Source of the DNA: an uncultured Prevotellaceae bacterium
GTDB lineage: Bacteria > Bacteroidota > Bacteroidia > Bacteroidales > Muribaculaceae
DNA length: 34,117 bases
Assembly (NCBI GenBank): GCA_900318205.1
Contig: ONJS01000028.1
Location: 1-34,117 of the forward strand
Direction: 5' to 3'
A model generated the notes under the pieces. That model had not been told where the DNA came from, ran no database searches, and worked only from the letters and a program-made list of their open reading frames with translations. Shown here piece by piece: positions 31,616 through 34,117 of the stretch (its first letter is position 1; each line of letters opens with the position of its first letter). A program made the position numbers and the translations under genes.

Positions 31616-32197
31616 ATGCAACGAGCGATAAAACTGATAGGACTGGCCCTGCTCTACGTGCTGGCATTTGTTTTTGTCGAGTTTCTCGGCGCTATGCACC
31701 CCTATGTTTGGACCTACAGCGCAGTTCCCGCGGCCCTGGTTGCCGCTTGGCCCTACTACAAGCTGTGCGAGCGTTATCCGTTGCCGGGTATGGCGATGCT
31801 GTGTGCCATCCTGCTGCTCATGGCGAATTTCCTCTTCGGTCAAGGCCATGAGATCTTTGCACTGGGATGCTTCCTCTTTGGTTTCATCGCCGAGGGTTTC
31901 CGCAAGTTGTGGGGCAACTACCGCGGCCGCAAGGGCACCATCCTCAGCTATGCTGCCATGGCACTCATCCCGTTCACCAAGACCTGCGTGTGGTGGATAA
32001 ATTTTGACCTCGTTTCTGACATGGTCATCTATAACAAACGGGACATCTACTATGCCACGCTGGGCGGAAAGATCCTGAGTTACCCTGTCCTGATAACGAT
32101 GATCATCCTCACAATCGTGTTGGCCCTGGGTGCGATGCTACTCCTCACCCGCGACTGGAATCCGCGCGAGAAATATCACATTATCATAGAGAAATAA
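31616..32197 (+). CDS. Integral membrane protein, MptD/Trep_Strep-like putative ECF S component
   Basis: 193 residues with five to six predicted transmembrane helices (about 5-25, 34-48, 58-75, 80-98, 110-128, 155-180). The pattern is that of the Trep_Strep/MptD family (PF09605-like), including GCFLFGFIAEGFRKL, the loop NYRGRKGTILSYAAMAL and a C-terminal YPVLITMIILTIVLALGAM. That family is thought to be the substrate-binding S component of ECF-type vitamin or metabolite uptake systems. No ECF A/T ATPase genes are adjacent, so it may use shared modules elsewhere. It is monocistronic: promoter 45 bases upstream, terminator downstream. Confidence 0.55.
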   Translation: MQRAIKLIGLALLYVLAFVFVEFLGAMHPYVWTYSAVPAALVAAWPYYKLCERYPLPGMAMLCAILLLMANFLFGQGHEIFALGCFLFGFIAEGFRKLWGNYRGRKGTILSYAAMALIPFTKTCVWWINFDLVSDMVIYNKRDIYYATLGGKILSYPVLITMIILTIVLALGAMLLLTRDWNPREKYHIIIEK

Positions 32198-32218
32198 CAC
32201 AGCTAGACTGCTGATGCA

Positions 32219-32255
32219 ACGGGACAAGGCAGACGATGCCCTTGTCCCGTTTTTT
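32219..32255 (+). terminator. Rho-independent terminator of the MptD-like gene
   Basis: An 11-bp stem (ACGGGACAAGG at 32219-32229 against CCTTGTCCCGT at 32240-32250) is followed by a T run, 22 bases after the stop. Confidence 0.92.
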
Positions 32256-32319
32256 ACATTCCAGGCAAGCGCCACAGGCACGTATACAATATTTTTTTGA
32301 AAAATTTTCGGCAAAAACG

Positions 32320-32350
32320 CTTGCAGGTATAAAAAAAAGCATTACCTTTG
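32320..32350 (+). promoter_or_regulatory. Bacteroidetes promoter (CTTG-N19-TACCTTTG) of tRNA-Ser
   Basis: CTTG at 32320-32323, a 19-base spacer and TACCTTTG at 32343-32350 fit both boxes. The tRNA starts 38 bases downstream. Confidence 0.7.
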
Positions 32351-32388
32351 CAGTCGCTATTGCGAAAAATACTTTCAGCAAAGCTACC

Positions 32389-32475
32389 GGAGAGGTGGGT
32401 GAGTGGCTGAAACCAGCAGTTTGCTAAACTGCCGTAGGGGTAACTCTACCGCAAGTTCGAATCTTGTCCTCTCCG
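32389..32475 (+). tRNA. tRNA-Ser (anticodon GCU)
   Basis: 87 nt. The acceptor GGAGAGG pairs with CCTCTCC at 32468-32474, discriminator G at 32475. The anticodon stem GCAGT/ACTGC encloses TTGCTAA with anticodon GCT at 32423-32425. A long class II variable arm (CGTAGGGGTAACTCTACCG) and T arm CAAGTTCGAATCTTG identify a serine tRNA reading AGC/AGU. The CCA end is not encoded. Its 3' end is the likely attachment site for the integrase that follows. Confidence 0.97.
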
Positions 32476-32478
32476 CCT

Positions 32479-32524
32479 AATTAGGGTTAATGGTCTTGAT
32501 ATCAGATTGTTAGCCCTAATTTTT
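32479..32524 (+). terminator. Hairpin with T run after tRNA-Ser
   Basis: AATTAGGGTTAA at 32479-32490 pairs with TTAGCCCTAATT at 32510-32521 (one G-T pair), followed by a T run. It probably terminates the tRNA transcript and may overlap the attachment region. Confidence 0.7.
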
Positions 32525-32620
32525 CAAAATTCCATAGACACGGAATAGACAGTAAAAAACGGACTAAGAACTTTGGCATTTTTTGGAAGTGGTAGAAAAC
32601 CGACAAAAAATGTTAAAAAA

Positions 32621-33784
32621 ATGTCGTCTTTTAGAGAAAGAAATCGCGCAGCAGAGGTACTGGGTTTCACCTATCCAAGGCTGCACACTGGCAAAAAATG
32701 GTTTATAGATTTCTTTGCGTTAGACCCCATTTCTGGGGAGATGAAACGCAAGAAATATCACATTGACAACATTGAGAAAATAGGCGAACGGCGCAAGTAT
32801 GCAGCCGAACTAATCGCTGCCACTTTAAGAAAACTGCGTAGTGGCTGGAACCCTTGGGTAAACACCCAAGAAAGCCGTGGTTTTACTTTATTATCAGATT
32901 GTCTTGCTCGGTATATGGAATATGTCGAGCGTAAGTCAAGAACAAAAACCAAGCATTCATATCAATCACGCGTGAACATTCTTAACCAGTATCTCTCATC
33001 GTGTGTACTGCCAATCAAGTACGCCTATCAGTTTGATGGGCCTTTCATCAATGACTTCTTGGATTGGCTCTACCTCGATCGAGGAGTGAGTGAGCGCACA
33101 CGGAACAATTATCGAGGCTGGTGCTTTAGTTTCGCGGAGTTCCTTGTTTCTCGCAAGTACCTCACGAATAATCCTGTTGACGGCATTCCAGCACTAGATG
33201 AGAAGAAGAAACACCGTAAAGATTTATCACCCACGAAGCTCCTGCAGATGCGCAGATATCTGCAGAAGGAGGACAAATACTTCTTGTTGGCCTGCTATAT
33301 GGAGTATTACACCTTTATACGTCCAACGGAACTCTCCTACCTCAAGGTGGGCGACATATGCTTAAAGGATAAGACTGTGTTCGTGAGTGAGGATTTCAGT
33401 AAGAACAAGAAGAGTGCAAAGGTGGCTTTGAATGACACCATCATCAAGCTGATGATCGAGCTTGATGTACTTTCCAAACCGATAAGCTATTTCCTCTTTG
33501 GCAAAAACTTTATACCAGCAGCCAAACGCAGTAACGCCGACCAATATAACAGGCGCTGGAAAAAGATGCGTGAGACTTTAGGATGGAGCGATGAATACCA
33601 GTTCTACTCGCTGAAAGACAGCGGTATTCGTGACCTTGCTAACGAGCAGGGTGTGGTAGTTGCTAGAGACCAAGCCCGTCATAGCGATGTAAGCACAACG
33701 AACCGCTATATCCAAGAGCACAATATGCAGGTACATGATGAGACCAAACAATTCAAAGGTGCATTTGATGAAGAAGACGAATAG
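32621..33784 (+). CDS. Tyrosine recombinase / integrase of a tRNA-targeted element
   Basis: 387 residues from ATG 32621; a TTG at 32573 could add 16. The N-terminus has the Bacteroidales integrase pattern (FRERNRAAEVLGFTYPRLH, KKWFIDFFALDP), then a SAM-like core-binding domain (SRTKTKHSYQSRVNILNQYL, SERTRNNYRGW). The catalytic domain shows the first Arg in YTFIRPTELSYLKV, the box II KDSGIRDLANE with Arg, His in QARHSDVSTT and the nucleophile Tyr in NRYIQEH. The enzyme would integrate an element by attL/attR recombination at the adjacent tRNA-Ser 3' end. The element continues past the right edge of the window. Confidence 0.93.
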   Translation: MSSFRERNRAAEVLGFTYPRLHTGKKWFIDFFALDPISGEMKRKKYHIDNIEKIGERRKYAAELIAATLRKLRSGWNPWVNTQESRGFTLLSDCLARYMEYVERKSRTKTKHSYQSRVNILNQYLSSCVLPIKYAYQFDGPFINDFLDWLYLDRGVSERTRNNYRGWCFSFAEFLVSRKYLTNNPVDGIPALDEKKKHRKDLSPTKLLQMRRYLQKEDKYFLLACYMEYYTFIRPTELSYLKVGDICLKDKTVFVSEDFSKNKKSAKVALNDTIIKLMIELDVLSKPISYFLFGKNFIPAAKRSNADQYNRRWKKMRETLGWSDEYQFYSLKDSGIRDLANEQGVVVARDQARHSDVSTTNRYIQEHNMQVHDETKQFKGAFDEEDE

Positions 33785-33801
33785 ACACGCCCCTATCAAG
33801 C

Positions 33802-34117
33802 TTAACTCTCGACTTTGAAGAAGGTGCCTTTCAGTAACTGCGACATTCCATCCTCCGTGAATGTCGCGGTTAGTTTCTCGCAGAGGTAGCGTTTGCCGTC
33901 GATGTGGAAGACGGAGCGGACGTTGGGGATCTTGTCGGCAAGGAAGGAGAAGGTGTATTTCTTCTTCTGGTCGACGGGATAGAAGGTGTCACGCTCAACG
34001 CCCTGGCCGTAGGCGGCATTGTTGATGCGCAGCGAACAGGTCTTGCCGCTGTTGATGCGATTCCAGGTGACCGAGAGCACGCCCGAGTTGCTGTTGGGAG
34101 TCGGTGCGTAATAGGAG
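33802..34117 (-). CDS. C-terminal part of a possible phage/element structural protein, cut by window edge
   Basis: The minus frame is open to the window edge, so 33802-34116 codes 104 residues of the C-terminus (upstream residues SYYAPTPNSNSGVL precede the first GTG at 34080). Visible motifs: YTFSFLADKIPNVRSVFHID and GKRYLCEKLTATFTEDGMSQ, then LLKGTFFKVES. This resembles the end of Bacteroidetes phage tail or surface proteins that I recall, but I cannot name the family. It is convergent with the integrase, which fits cargo within the integrated element. Confidence 0.6.
   Translation of the reverse strand, partial: SYYAPTPNSNSGVLSVTWNRINSGKTCSLRINNAAYGQGVERDTFYPVDQKKKYTFSFLADKIPNVRSVFHIDGKRYLCEKLTATFTEDGMSQLLKGTFFKVES

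Overview
The window looks like chromosome from a gut-type Bacteroidales bacterium (Prevotella/Muribaculaceae-like). The support is: Bacteroidetes-style -7 boxes (TAnnTTTG, in places with a -33 TTG element 19 nt upstream), starts without strong Shine-Dalgarno sequences, BspA-type leucine-rich surface proteins ending in paired dockerin-like EF-hand repeats, an OMP_b-brl outer-membrane protein, a Cbp1-like coiled-coil lipoprotein, and a Bacteroidales-type tyrosine integrase.

Left third (1-11.7 kb), an AT-rich accessory island. It opens with small genes of the kind left behind by toxin/immunity systems: an unknown 183-aa protein, an NTF2-fold immunity-type lipoprotein and a small membrane protein. 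An outer-membrane beta-barrel gene on the minus strand and a broken DUF1186/HEAT-like gene follow. A defence-like block comes next: an Mrr-nuclease/STAND NTPase (3836-6094), then a tight three-gene operon (6599-11167) with its own promoter. That operon encodes an AlbA_2/HTH protein, a GHKL ATPase with a C-terminal PD-(D/E)XK-like nuclease motif, and a YaaC-like protein. It is my leading candidate for an undescribed defence system. The island ends in the C-terminal stump of a BspA-like surface protein.

Middle (11.9-21.6 kb), GC-richer host-type genes: an M16 zinc protease with its own terminator, two adjacent BspA-like/dockerin surface proteins behind a textbook Bacteroidetes promoter, and a minus-strand pair of an ATP-grasp enzyme and a CDP-alcohol phosphatidyltransferase.

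21.9-25.4 kb: a three-gene phage-morphogenesis cassette (P22-like portal, small scaffold-like protein, SU10-like major capsid protein) between ordinary metabolic genes. No terminase, tail, lysis or integrase gene is present. The capsid protein starts with what reads as a signal anchor or lipoprotein signal. Two of the three genes, plus the nearby phosphatidyltransferase, share a leader made of TAGNNNCTA 9-bp arrays and an A-rich tail. This looks like a domesticated capsid locus and is the second leading candidate for something new.

25.5-32.2 kb, housekeeping on the minus strand: glycerate kinase, Cbp1-like lipoprotein, RsmI, a repeat-rich acidic protein, DacB/PBP4 and a small HEXXH protein overlapping dacB. 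A MptD/Trep_Strep-like membrane protein lies on the plus strand.

Right end (32.3-34.1 kb): tRNA-Ser(GCU) followed at once by a tyrosine integrase and the 3' end of a gene that may be phage-derived. This is the left border of an integrated element that continues past the window.
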